A stretch of 64,000 nucleotides of DNA from Desulforhabdus sp. TSK (GTDB lineage: Bacteria; Desulfobacterota; Syntrophobacteria; Syntrophobacterales; Syntrophobacteraceae): NCBI RefSeq assembly GCF_022836495.1, contig NZ_BQXM01000018.1:1-64000 (forward strand), written 5' to 3'. Shown one piece after another: positions 41,743 through 51,205 of the stretch. The notes beneath the pieces are model-generated. The model saw only the letters and a program-made list of their open reading frames with translations. It had not been told where the DNA came from and searched no databases. Both the position numbers and the translations under genes were made by a program. Every line of letters starts with the position of its first letter. The first letter of the stretch is position 1.

Positions 41743-44468
41743 CGGACGATAGCCGGCGTGACGGTCCGTTGACCGGAAAGCCCGAGGAAAAGGGAACGGA
41801 AGGGCCGAACACCGGAGTTCAACCCGGCATAACACGGAAGTTGCCTGACGACGTCCTTGTGACGCGGGTATTACACGAGGAAGGACCGGCGCTGGGCTCA
41901 CCCTTCAAGACGACCCGACTGAACGAGTCGGAGCCTTTTCAGACGACAAAACTCAATGGGAATGAAAATCCGGGTACGCCTGAGCATCAAGGTGAATCGG
42001 GAACCGGCGGTTTTACCCGTGTGTTGAATGCCGAGGATGATCGAGTTGATGCACCCCTGACCCTTCTCGATCATGGAGATCTTGTGGCTGACCGCTATCA
42101 GGTGGTCCGCGGGCCTATAGGAGGTTACACGGGAGAGGCCGATGTTTTTGCGGGGAGAGATTCTTCGAGCGATACCGATATCGTCATAAAGTACTACCGG
42201 CCAAACCTTTCGCCTAAAGTGGAGGTGCTGCAGCAACTACGGGATCTCGCTCATCCGGATATCGTTCGCCTTCTCGATTATGGTGACTGGGGAGGCCGCT
42301 TCTACGAGGTGCTCGAGTACTGTGTCGGGGGCTCTGCCATCGACTTCGCTCCGTACACCGAGGAGGAGCTCAAAAAATTCCTTCTCGAAATCGTCAACGG
42401 GCTCGCATCCTGCCATACTCTCGGCATCGTCCACCGGGACATAAAGCCCAGTAATCTCTTTTTTCGGCATCCCGGTAAAAAGGACCTGGTCATCGGCGAC
42501 TTCGGTGTGAGCTCGGCCTTCGATTTCCTGGGTGAAGTGAGGACCACCAAGACGCATCGGTTCCGCACACTCCATTATGCCGCGCCCGAGCTCCTCAACC
42601 GCCGACAAATCGGTCCAAAGACGGACTTCTATGCTCTGGGCATCACGCTCGTTCATCTTCTGACTGGAAAATCACCTTTTCATGACTTCAGGGACGACGA
42701 AGCGGTCATCAGCGCTCATTGCCGCAGTGAGGTTCCCCTTCCGGACTCGATGTCCGACGATTTCCGGCAACTGCTCAGCGGGCTCTTGCGGTACAGTTAT
42801 GAAAGGCGATGGGGCTTCAACCAGGTGATGGCATGGCTCAAAGGTGAGCCCATCCTGGCTGACGATGGCCGCCCGGACTACGATGATCCCCATGTCGGCA
42901 AGGCGATGCCTTACAGCAGGGTCCCAGAAGCAACCACGCCGCTGGAGCTAGCCCGGTATCTTCATGCTTTCAACGCCACGGAAGATTTATTCAGAGGCAA
43001 AATTAGCCAATGGGTCAACCTCTTCAATGCCCGTCTTTCGGATCGGATCGATGAAATCGCGGACAACTATACGAGCGAAAAAGAGCTCGGTGTCTTCAAA
43101 CTGCGCTATGTCCTCGATCCCACGGCACCATTGGAAGCGGCTGGAAGGAAGATCCACACCATCGAGCAGCTCACGGATCTCTTACGTTCATCCGAAGAGG
43201 AAGTTCTGTCCGCCATCGAAAAGCTTCTCTGGGGGAAGCAGCTGGAGTGCTGGATCGAAGTGGTACACAATGATGCTCAGGGTATGGAACTGGCTCATAA
43301 GATCATGGAAATTCGCGAGAGACTTCCCGAACACTACTCCGAAATCCAGGCGGACCGGAGGAAAAGGCTGGGAGTGCTATCCCTGCGGTGGCTCCTCGAT
43401 CCGGCCTTTCCTTTCCAGCTTGCCGATGGGGTCGAGATTTCTCGTCCTGCTGAGCTCGAAATGGTCCTGGGTCGGGATATGAAGCTCATCGCCTCCGTAC
43501 AGGCTCATCTCTTCGGAGGGACTTTCGAGGAGTGGCTAACTCAGTGTTTTCCGAATCGAGAAAATGATTGTGACTTCATCTCCGGATGCCGCAAGCGACA
43601 TGCCGGTAATCCGAAGCTCGGAGCCTATGCGCTCCGCTGGCGGTTCTGCCCCGACCTGCCTTTTCCCTTCCGGGCTGGTGAACATGCCAGATTCCCCAAA
43701 GATCTGGCGGCGCTCATCGACCGGAACGAAGAGAGCTGGAAGCGGGGAATCGTTGCGCTTTCCGAGGGATGGATTCGCGAATGGCTTGTCGCCACAGGGC
43801 GACTGTCGAACGCAGTGGAGTTCGACAGAGTGATGCCGCAGGATTCCACCCCGTCATCCCGGACCATGGAAGCGGTTCAGCACCTTCTGGACCCTGATCT
43901 GCCCTGGCCCCGGATCAGCGCAGACAGGACGGCATTGCCGTTCGGGAGCATCGGGATGGAATCGTCGAGGACACAAAGAATCACTTTCAGCAATGCCGGC
44001 AGAGGCTTCCTGGTGGGGAATTTCAGGCTGCAGGGTCAGGGACACGGGATTGCCATCGACCAGGAATCCTTCGAAGGAGGGCCTGTCGTGGTCGAAGTCA
44101 CCGCCGACGCCCGGGGGCTTCCCGCCGGTTCTAGCCAGATCGTCACCCTCGTTGCTGAAGCCAATGGCAGCCGTATGGAAATCCCCATCTCTTTCACGGC
44201 GGGGATCCCCTGGTTGGAGATTTTTTGTCGTAGCCTGGGCGTTGGTTGTATCTGCGCGGTCGTTTTTGGCATCTTGCGGTTCATCATTGGAAGCAGCACG
44301 GGAATCGCAGGGCCACTTTGGTGGATCTCGTTCGAAAATGTCGAGGGATACTGGTTCAGACACCCGGATCTCATTCTCTGGGCTGCCCTCCTTATCGGTG
44401 GTGTGGGAGGGGGTCTCTATTACCTCATTCGAATGGGAGGTGCAAACAAAGCGCGGCGGGATGAGTGA
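41739..44468 (+). CDS. Hanks-type Ser/Thr kinase with tandem repeats and membrane anchor
   Basis: A 909-residue kinase. Residues 1-105 are a Thr-rich acidic region, plausible autophosphorylation sites. The kinase domain (about 110-385) has K151 (VIKYY), D234 in HRDIKPSN and D254 in the DFG motif. Residues about 445-790 carry at least three, probably four, repeats of about 85-93 residues, each with an LG-x3-LRW-x3-DP-x3-PF core (near 448, 541, 624 and a shorter one near 707). A beta-sandwich-like domain (735-830) and two membrane spans (about 826-855, 875-900) follow. ATG overlaps the PP2C stop. Confidence 0.9.
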   Translation: MTDDSRRDGPLTGKPEEKGTEGPNTGVQPGITRKLPDDVLVTRVLHEEGPALGSPFKTTRLNESEPFQTTKLNGNENPGTPEHQGESGTGGFTRVLNAEDDRVDAPLTLLDHGDLVADRYQVVRGPIGGYTGEADVFAGRDSSSDTDIVIKYYRPNLSPKVEVLQQLRDLAHPDIVRLLDYGDWGGRFYEVLEYCVGGSAIDFAPYTEEELKKFLLEIVNGLASCHTLGIVHRDIKPSNLFFRHPGKKDLVIGDFGVSSAFDFLGEVRTTKTHRFRTLHYAAPELLNRRQIGPKTDFYALGITLVHLLTGKSPFHDFRDDEAVISAHCRSEVPLPDSMSDDFRQLLSGLLRYSYERRWGFNQVMAWLKGEPILADDGRPDYDDPHVGKAMPYSRVPEATTPLELARYLHAFNATEDLFRGKISQWVNLFNARLSDRIDEIADNYTSEKELGVFKLRYVLDPTAPLEAAGRKIHTIEQLTDLLRSSEEEVLSAIEKLLWGKQLECWIEVVHNDAQGMELAHKIMEIRERLPEHYSEIQADRRKRLGVLSLRWLLDPAFPFQLADGVEISRPAELEMVLGRDMKLIASVQAHLFGGTFEEWLTQCFPNRENDCDFISGCRKRHAGNPKLGAYALRWRFCPDLPFPFRAGEHARFPKDLAALIDRNEESWKRGIVALSEGWIREWLVATGRLSNAVEFDRVMPQDSTPSSRTMEAVQHLLDPDLPWPRISADRTALPFGSIGMESSRTQRITFSNAGRGFLVGNFRLQGQGHGIAIDQESFEGGPVVVEVTADARGLPAGSSQIVTLVAEANGSRMEIPISFTAGIPWLEIFCRSLGVGCICAVVFGILRFIIGSSTGIAGPLWWISFENVEGYWFRHPDLILWAALLIGGVGGGLYYLIRMGGANKARRDE

Positions 44469-44540
44469 CTTCTGAACATCTCCCCGGTGTTACTAACCCG
44501 GCGCGAAGGGTGAAAGACTTGCATGACAGGAGAAAGATCG

Positions 44541-45482
44541 ATGCGCATGGCTGGAGAGAGGGCAGTGAAGGCTGTCTCCTGGCGTCACGCCTATAAGGAT
44601 GGTCTGGCGATCACGTTTCACCATAAGGTGCTCCTGCTGATCGCGGCCTTCTCGGCAGTCTGTGAACGGTCCATTACCCTGTTCACCGATTATACCGGTG
44701 TGAGCATCGAGCAGGCGGCGATAGACTATCGGGATCTCCTCGCTTCTTCTCCTTATGGCATAGACCAGGATTTAAGTGTCCTTTTGCCCTATAGAGGACT
44801 TATGACCTTTCTGCCATTGGCTTGCGGACTTTTCATCCTTGGAGCCTTTCTGCTGGTAGGTCTCCTTGGTCTATTGCGGGACTTGCTCACTCGTAGAGGC
44901 TACCGGGTCCAGGAGGTTTTTGTTAGAGGGCGGGAGTATTTCTGGACGATCTTCAAGTTCAAACTGCCCATCTATGTCGTCAATTCAACTTTTATTGCCG
45001 TGGTTGCTCCGCCCCTGCTTTCCTTTCGGGGAGAGAGGGGAGCTTACGTCTTCTGGGTGTCTATTGCCTCGTTTACCTCTTTCCTACTCTTCGCCGCAGC
45101 TCGTGTCCCCCTTTCTCTTGGCCCTAAAATCATCGTGGTGGAGGAACTCCGCCGAGTGATCGCCGTTTATCGAAGGGTCACCGAGGTTATCAAGCCCGTC
45201 ATGGGGCAGACCGCGATTTTTTATATGATCCTGATGGGGATCGTTGGACTTGGATTCCTGGTGCCCATGGGAATCACTCGGCTTGGACTACCCGCAATCA
45301 GTGAAACCGTTCTTTCCGTTTTTTTCATAGCTTTTGTGACGGTGGTGATGAAAGCCTCCTCGTTCAGTTTCTACCTGCAGCTTTTGTCCGTTTCGGCAGC
45401 GTCGCATGGGGACATGAGCTGTGAAACGTCTAGAATGGCTGTTGCACCTGTGGGGATTTCTCGGCGGGTCGAAAGAGATTGA
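44541..45482 (+). CDS. Polytopic membrane protein, about six spans
   Basis: A 313-residue integral membrane protein with about six hydrophobic segments (roughly residues 25-45, 78-105, 135-160, 170-195, 225-250, 258-280) and no catalytic motif. ATG at 44541 follows ACAGGAGAAAGATCG; a start at 44523 is also in frame. Composition is basic in the loops. It follows the kinase gene by 72 bases in the same operon and precedes another membrane protein by 16 bases. It may be the core membrane component on which the anchored kinase and HerA-like ATPase assemble (inference). Confidence 0.75.
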   Translation: MRMAGERAVKAVSWRHAYKDGLAITFHHKVLLLIAAFSAVCERSITLFTDYTGVSIEQAAIDYRDLLASSPYGIDQDLSVLLPYRGLMTFLPLACGLFILGAFLLVGLLGLLRDLLTRRGYRVQEVFVRGREYFWTIFKFKLPIYVVNSTFIAVVAPPLLSFRGERGAYVFWVSIASFTSFLLFAAARVPLSLGPKIIVVEELRRVIAVYRRVTEVIKPVMGQTAIFYMILMGIVGLGFLVPMGITRLGLPAISETVLSVFFIAFVTVVMKASSFSFYLQLLSVSAASHGDMSCETSRMAVAPVGISRRVERD

Positions 45483-45498
45483 GACAGGAGAGATTGGC

Positions 45499-46950
45499 AT
45501 GGAAGATTTTGTGGGATGGCTGATCGGGGCTGTATTCGTAATATTTATTGTGGGCGCGATTCTCAAGTACATGTACTTTACCATCGTGCTCATCTCCGCA
45601 AATATACTTACTGCTGCAGATAAGATGCTTGGCGCATGGTCCATGTTTCCTCCGGTGGTCTCATGGGCCTTGATGGGCTTTCTGTTGGGTTCACTTCTTT
45701 ACTTTGCTTTCATCGAGGCAAATCGTTTGAATCGGCCAGGGCTCAAGGAGAGCGTGATCGGAGCCTGTGCTGTCATTGTCCTCCTCTGTCCCCTGATGGG
45801 TCCGTGGATCAACGATGGGCTTCAATCCTTGAGTCGACAGCCGACTCCGGTGGAAGCGACTCCCCAATTGACTCCTAAAGCCAAGAATGCAGGTCAACTC
45901 CCTCCTGCTGAGACAACACCAGTGAACTCCACTCCGCAAACAGTCGTTCAGCCCGTTGCTGTCCCCATCACACCTGCGGTGAGTCGGCAGAGTGCAGCAC
46001 AACTTTATGAACGTGGCATGGAATTATTTGCCGGCAACGATTTCAGTGCTGCGGCTCCCTTGTTGGAGGATTCCATAAAAGCGGGACTATCCGGCGAGCG
46101 GCTTGGGAAGTGTTATCTGAAGCTCCTACGTATTTTCAGAGAGCTGAAGGATGCAAACAAGTATGCATACTATTCGATAAAACGCAGGGACTTCAGCGAT
46201 TCAGCCTTTACTCATGCCTATGTGAAACTGTTTTGTGATGTTTATACAGAAGATGGTCATGATACCAAGGACATAGTGTTCGAAATACCCAATATGGTCA
46301 AAGGCCCCTGGGACCGCTCTACCATGGGTGAATTCTCTGGTTATACGGTGAGATCCGGGAATGTTCGAATCACTTTCGACAAGTTGGGATACCAAACCGG
46401 TAAAATTGAATTTCCGGCAAAGCCCGGTGAGATTGTGACAGTGATAAATCAAACAGTCATACTGAAAAAAGATAAAAAAACAACCGAGATCGCTTCGTCA
46501 AAAAATGCACATGAGGAATTACGCCAAATCGAAGATCAAAGGGACATGCAGTATGGAACCCCTCAAACTCGAGCTTCACAACCTGCTGTGCAACCTCCGA
46601 ACCCGATACACAGTCCCGTGCATACAAGAGATGTGTCGGTAATTTCTCCGGCCGCTCCTTCGAGGCAGGAGCTAAAAACGAGAATCGAGCGGGAGTTGGA
46701 AAAGAAAGACATTTTCTCCGTTTCCGTGTACGTGCAAGAGGGGGGGATTGTAAACCTTTCCGGAGTGGTGGCAAGTTCCAGGGAAATCGAGAGGGTCAGA
46801 GGCATCGTCACTAAGGTGCCGGGAGTCATTCGAATCAAGAGCTACCTTTCGGCCCGGACCGCTCCTCCACCGCCGCCCAGGCGCGCTGTGACTACCGATA
46901 GCTCCCAATCCACATTTCATCCGGCGATACGGCCACAATCAGAACGGTAA
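45499..46950 (+). CDS. Membrane protein with TPR-like region and C-terminal BON domain
   Basis: A 483-residue protein. Three membrane segments in the first 105 residues, a Pro/Thr-rich linker, a TPR-like helical part at about 165-230 (AAQLYERGMELFAGNDFSAA), a beta domain to about 320, then a Pro-rich linker and a BON domain (about 393-455; LKTRIERELEKKDIFSVSV to KVPGVIRIKSYL). ATG at 45499 follows CAGGAGAGATTGGC; the frame is open to a GTG at 45421. It parallels the BON protein at 31883-34129, with which it shares the final domain. Probably periplasm-facing. Confidence 0.75.
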   Translation: MEDFVGWLIGAVFVIFIVGAILKYMYFTIVLISANILTAADKMLGAWSMFPPVVSWALMGFLLGSLLYFAFIEANRLNRPGLKESVIGACAVIVLLCPLMGPWINDGLQSLSRQPTPVEATPQLTPKAKNAGQLPPAETTPVNSTPQTVVQPVAVPITPAVSRQSAAQLYERGMELFAGNDFSAAAPLLEDSIKAGLSGERLGKCYLKLLRIFRELKDANKYAYYSIKRRDFSDSAFTHAYVKLFCDVYTEDGHDTKDIVFEIPNMVKGPWDRSTMGEFSGYTVRSGNVRITFDKLGYQTGKIEFPAKPGEIVTVINQTVILKKDKKTTEIASSKNAHEELRQIEDQRDMQYGTPQTRASQPAVQPPNPIHSPVHTRDVSVISPAAPSRQELKTRIERELEKKDIFSVSVYVQEGGIVNLSGVVASSREIERVRGIVTKVPGVIRIKSYLSARTAPPPPPRRAVTTDSSQSTFHPAIRPQSER

Positions 46951-46960
46951 GGAACACTTC

Positions 46961-47236
46961 ATGGAAATTTTTGGACCTTTATCTTTACTCGCCGTCATGA
47001 TCTTCGGTTTTTTGGTGATGTTTGGAATCGTCCCATTGCGCAAGGTGGGAAAGTCCCTGGTTCTTCTCTTGCTCTTTATCGCCCTGGCCCCCATGTTCTT
47101 CAGTTCCGCGCGCTCCGGAAGCACACAGTTTTTCTCCATGAACCACAGCTGGTGGGTGTACCTTGTCCTCTTCTTCGGGATTCTTGTTGTCATCAGGGTT
47201 GTTTTGAGTTTGCTCTTCCCCTCGCGGCGCAGGTAG
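46961..47236 (+). CDS. Small membrane protein, 91 aa
   Basis: A 91-residue protein with three hydrophobic spans (about residues 5-22, 30-48, 64-86) and a basic C-terminus PSRRR. ATG at 46961 follows AAGGAACACTTC and lies 10 bases after the BON gene stop. No family recognised. It is probably a small subunit of the membrane assembly encoded by its neighbours. Confidence 0.7.
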   Translation: MEIFGPLSLLAVMIFGFLVMFGIVPLRKVGKSLVLLLLFIALAPMFFSSARSGSTQFFSMNHSWWVYLVLFFGILVVIRVVLSLLFPSRRR

Positions 47237-47262
47237 AGTGGTGGAAAGGATGATGGGCGAAG

Positions 47263-48120
47263 ATGGCTGAAAGCTGCGGCAATTGTGGATATGCGGGAAA
47301 CGAGGACCAGGCGGAACGGTGCTCCATGTGTGGCGCCTCGTTGCAGGCAAGGCCTGCCCCTAAGCGCAGGTCGTCCATCGGAGAGATCACCCACGAAGTC
47401 TCAGGTACCGTTCCCGCCCCAAAGGGAGGAGGAACTTCTGCTCCTTACCCTAGAAGAGAGTCTTCCGAGAGAGGACCCCAACCGGAGACACGAGCTTCCA
47501 CTGCCACGACAGGCATGGAAGCTGCTTCAGGCAATGCTGCCGACCGGGAAGGTGTACGAGGCCGCATCAGCCACATGGAGCGCTTCGATGAGCCACCACC
47601 GCCCAATGTCTATCGGACCCTGTCCTGTTTGATACTCTCCTTGCTGTTTGGCGTTCCCATCATGGCCGTTTCACTCCTTTTAGGGATCATCAGCCTCGCT
47701 TTTGCGATCATCGGGTTTGCAGCCATTTCCCGACTCTTCAACCCCTACGCTTTTATCATGACGATCTGGCACATCATCGAGATTTTCGTCCTGGGAGGCA
47801 TAGGGCGAACCGATACCATCCCCGTTTATCGGGGGATGGTAGAAACCCTGCAAGGAGAAGAACAACAGTTCCTGTTCCACGGCCCCATTGAATATGGAAA
47901 CCTTGTGGTTGGGCACCATGTCCGGCTGACGGGAACCTGGCGCGAGGGAACATGGTTGGTCGCTGAGGGGTACGACGAGACAGTGAGGTCCGCCATCACG
48001 ACGCGTTTCAGAAATCGATGGAGGGTTTTCTTCTTTGTCCTGCTCTTCGTCTTGCTGGCTGTTGTCATTTCAGGATGGATATTCTACTCCAACTCCCACG
48101 GCAGGCTGCCATGGCTGTAA
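47263..48120 (+). CDS. Zinc-ribbon membrane protein, 285 aa
   Basis: Residues 5-27 are a zinc ribbon (CGNCG and CSMCG). A disordered, Pro/Ser-rich linker follows to about residue 110. Two close hydrophobic segments (about 118-160) come next, then a soluble part with GMVETLQGEEQQFLFHGPIE and a last span at about 255-278. It is the third protein of the window with N-terminal zinc ribbon and later membrane spans. It overlaps the HerA-like gene by 10 bases, so the pair is likely coupled and may anchor that ATPase to the membrane (inference). Confidence 0.7.
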   Translation: MAESCGNCGYAGNEDQAERCSMCGASLQARPAPKRRSSIGEITHEVSGTVPAPKGGGTSAPYPRRESSERGPQPETRASTATTGMEAASGNAADREGVRGRISHMERFDEPPPPNVYRTLSCLILSLLFGVPIMAVSLLLGIISLAFAIIGFAAISRLFNPYAFIMTIWHIIEIFVLGGIGRTDTIPVYRGMVETLQGEEQQFLFHGPIEYGNLVVGHHVRLTGTWREGTWLVAEGYDETVRSAITTRFRNRWRVFFFVLLFVLLAVVISGWIFYSNSHGRLPWL

Positions 48121-51110
48121 GCGTCGAACACAACCTCTTTCCCGACCTGCCGCCTCGAGCGGAGCTTTTCGAGAAGGTGGGACTCCTGGAAAAATCCTGG
48201 CTGGATGGGACTTTCCTTGGGTTTCCTGGTCATATCGGAACGATCCTAAGGGAATTCCAGTTTTTCAGGATCACCGGATCGCCTGCCGTCTTCGACGAAA
48301 AGAACAGTCGCCTGCTGGCAAAAACCGCGCTTTATGGTTTCTTTCCAGCGATACACAATCAATCGCTCCCCGTTATCTACATCATTCGTGGCAACCGGGA
48401 GGGGGTGCAGCTTTACATGGGCACAAACGCAATGGGTCCAGCGAGCTTTTCAGCCCTTTTCGCCGGACACCTGAATCCTTCCCTCTACGCCGTCGCACCC
48501 GAAGTCAGTGGCTGGGATCTGCAAAGCTACCGCCACGGCGTCGCCCTCACGGGCATTCCTCACCTGCATCGCGAACGCGAACAGGACCGCGAGGGACCGG
48601 CGGGCTTCCAGGCGCCGCTTCATTTTGACCGGATGCTTTTGGGACTTCTTCGAGAGGAATGGATTTACATCGTGCAGGCCTTTCCCCTCATGCGCCAGCA
48701 GACGAACGGTTGGTTCGAACAGTGTGCAAGAGAGGTCAAGGACACCAAGGAGTCGTTCCTGCTGCGGGATTCCCAGAAACCCAACCGGACGGCATCCTAT
48801 TACGTCGAAATTCTGGAGCGATCCATTCAGCGTCTCAAGCGCGGCAAGCAACAGGGGCTCTGGCAAACCGGCGTGTACCTGCTCTGTGCCAACCCCGAGA
48901 CAGCCAGGCGCGGGGCGGCGCTCCTGTGTTCCATCCACGCCGGTGAGCGGTCGATCCCCGAGCCGGTGCGCTGCCATATCTGTCGGCAGGATGCCACTCT
49001 CTCTCCTTTTCTCAACTGCTATCATTCGGAAGAGCTTCAGGCATTCATCACTCTTCCCGGACGGGAATTCCCCGGATATCGTCTGCAGGAGCAGCCGGTT
49101 TTCGATGTCGATTTTACCTCAGGAGCGGAAAAGCCCGTAGCCATGGGAAGCATCATCGATCATGGTGCGGTCTTGAGCCATCGATGTTCCATCCCGGCGG
49201 ACGATTTGACCATGCACGGTCTGGTGGCGGGAGTCACGGGAAGCGGGAAGACCAGCACCATTCTCCACCTTTTGCTCGATCTCCACCGCCGCTACCATGT
49301 GCCCTTCCTGGTGATCGAACCCGCCAAGTCCGAATACCGGCGCCTGATGAGGGAGATCGATTCCCTGCTCGTTTTCACCCTCGGAGAAGAGCGCCCGGGT
49401 GTTTCCGCTCCCTTCCGCCTGAACCCTTTCGCGTTTCCTCCGGGTATCTCGCTCCAGACCCATATCGACTACCTCAAAGCGGTCTTCAGTGCGAGCTTTG
49501 TCATGTATGCTCCCATGCCCTATGTCCTCGACGAATGCCTATACAGAATCTATGAAGACCGTGGCTGGAATCTTGTCACCTCGACCAACCCCCGCGGCTG
49601 TGACGGCGCTGCCTTTCCGACCCTCATGGACCTCTATCGCAAGATCGACGAAGTCGTGGACGGGCTCGGCTACCAGGACCGTACGACCATGGACATCAAG
49701 GCGGCGCTCAAAACCCGGATTCGCAATCTGTGCCTGGGGGGCAAGGGGATGATGCTCAACACGGTATCTTCCGTCCCCTTCGGGGACCTCATGACGCGCC
49801 CGGTGGTCCTGGAGCTCAAATACCTCGGCAATGACGAGGAAAAAGCCTTCATGATGGGGCTGATCCTCATGGCCCTCTCGGAGCACTGGGAGGCGGCGCA
49901 GAGCCGCGAAACGGCTGCGGTATCCGGGCTGAGGCATCTGACCGTGATCGAGGAGGCACACCGCCTGCTCAGAAATGCCCCTTCGGAAAAAGCGTCCGAG
50001 GAGCAGAGCAACATCCGGGGGAAAGGGGTGGAGACCTTCTGCAATCTCCTGGCGGAAATCAGGGCCTATGGAGAGGGAGTGATTGTCTCAGAGCAGATTC
50101 CTTCCAAGCTCGCCCCGGATGTGATCAAGAATTCCAATCTCAAGATCATGCACCGCATGGTCTCGAAGGAAGACCGGGACATGATGGGCGACACCATGAA
50201 TCTGGATTCGCTGCAGAAGCGCCAGGTGCTGAGTCTCGGGGCTGGCGAGGCCATTTTCTTCCGTGAAGGGCTGGACCGTCCGATGCGGATTTTGGTTCCG
50301 CTCCCCGAAGTGAAGTCGCGAGTGGAGCTGCTCAATGACAGCGACGTCCGAACCGGCATGATAACGCGCTATTATCGGGAGCGTCCGTATCTGCTTCAGG
50401 AAAAGGCCGCCTGCTCTGTCTGTCCGGCATCGAATGTCGAAGAGTGCGAGCAGGTCAAACGAGAGGTGCGGAAGCTGTGCAGCCGGGAGGGCTTCGAGGA
50501 GTTGCTGGTGCGCTGTTTTCTGCCTTACCTCCTTCAGCCCGACAGGCGGGAGCTCCGGGAGCATTTCACGGCGGTCTTAGGATCGAGGCAGGACTTTGAA
50601 GGGGGACGGTTTCATTGCCTGGCATCGGAGCTCATCCGACGGTATCTCGGGGCGAAGGGGGACTTTTTGTCATGGTCCTTTGAAACCATCGGAAGACTTA
50701 CAGCGGAAGCGGAGGAAAGCATTGCGAGCAGGGAAGCGGGCAGGATCATCGGCTTGCACTGCCTGCGAGAAGGGGCGAAGGGGGAAGGGCAGGCATCTCC
50801 CGTGTGCGACCAGTGCAGGGTGCGGTGCCTTTTCGCCTACGAAGGAAAAGTGATCGGAAAAGACCCGCTTCTCCACAACCGCCTGGTGCAACTTCTGTCC
50901 GGTGCTGAACACGGCCTGAGATTCTACCAGGATCTTGTGATTCTCCTCCTGGACCATCTCAGGGACATCCTTGCGGTTGAAGAGGGACGTCATGTGACCG
51001 ATCTCGCCTTTTGCTGTCTGGTGAACAAGTTGGTGGAGCTTGGATTTTCTGTCCGAACGCAGCGGAGCATCCTGGAGCGGTTCGTGCAAGTGGCTTCGAG
51101 CGTGATCTGA
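48111..51110 (+). CDS. HerA-like P-loop ATPase, copy 2
   Basis: A 999-residue ATPase. Residues 1-365 are an accessory N-terminal region unlike that of copy 1. The core has Walker A GVTGSGKT (374-381), FLVIEPAKSEYRRLMR, Walker B LTVIEEAHRLL and IVSEQIPSKLAPDVIK, each matching copy 1 nearly step by step. The C-terminal 240 residues hold several Cys groups (CSVC, CEQV, CDQC, RCLF) suggesting bound metal or an Fe-S centre. ATG at 48111 is chosen as it overlaps the upstream stop; the frame is open to 48018. It may act as a DNA or protein translocase; the cargo is unknown. Confidence 0.85.
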   Translation: MAVSVEHNLFPDLPPRAELFEKVGLLEKSWLDGTFLGFPGHIGTILREFQFFRITGSPAVFDEKNSRLLAKTALYGFFPAIHNQSLPVIYIIRGNREGVQLYMGTNAMGPASFSALFAGHLNPSLYAVAPEVSGWDLQSYRHGVALTGIPHLHREREQDREGPAGFQAPLHFDRMLLGLLREEWIYIVQAFPLMRQQTNGWFEQCAREVKDTKESFLLRDSQKPNRTASYYVEILERSIQRLKRGKQQGLWQTGVYLLCANPETARRGAALLCSIHAGERSIPEPVRCHICRQDATLSPFLNCYHSEELQAFITLPGREFPGYRLQEQPVFDVDFTSGAEKPVAMGSIIDHGAVLSHRCSIPADDLTMHGLVAGVTGSGKTSTILHLLLDLHRRYHVPFLVIEPAKSEYRRLMREIDSLLVFTLGEERPGVSAPFRLNPFAFPPGISLQTHIDYLKAVFSASFVMYAPMPYVLDECLYRIYEDRGWNLVTSTNPRGCDGAAFPTLMDLYRKIDEVVDGLGYQDRTTMDIKAALKTRIRNLCLGGKGMMLNTVSSVPFGDLMTRPVVLELKYLGNDEEKAFMMGLILMALSEHWEAAQSRETAAVSGLRHLTVIEEAHRLLRNAPSEKASEEQSNIRGKGVETFCNLLAEIRAYGEGVIVSEQIPSKLAPDVIKNSNLKIMHRMVSKEDRDMMGDTMNLDSLQKRQVLSLGAGEAIFFREGLDRPMRILVPLPEVKSRVELLNDSDVRTGMITRYYRERPYLLQEKAACSVCPASNVEECEQVKREVRKLCSREGFEELLVRCFLPYLLQPDRRELREHFTAVLGSRQDFEGGRFHCLASELIRRYLGAKGDFLSWSFETIGRLTAEAEESIASREAGRIIGLHCLREGAKGEGQASPVCDQCRVRCLFAYEGKVIGKDPLLHNRLVQLLSGAEHGLRFYQDLVILLLDHLRDILAVEEGRHVTDLAFCCLVNKLVELGFSVRTQRSILERFVQVASSVI

Positions 51111-51205
51111 GCTGTTGGTCGAAATGGCAGAATTTTGTGATTCTTTTGGGGCAACATGGAAACCGGGTGCTTTCGGTTGTTATTGTGACGTGCGGAGGTA
51201 GGTGA

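Noticed and set aside
36177-44468. Type VI secretion threonine-phosphorylation cluster (PpkA/PppA/Fha with ClpV)
   Set aside because: Kinase, phosphatase, FHA and a Clp-like ATPase are present, but there are no TssB/TssC sheath, Hcp, VgrG, baseplate or IcmF-type genes.
40136-44468. TerY-P (vWA, PP2C, kinase) stress triad
   Set aside because: The trio here has an FHA protein in place of a vWA-domain protein, and no Ter genes are visible.
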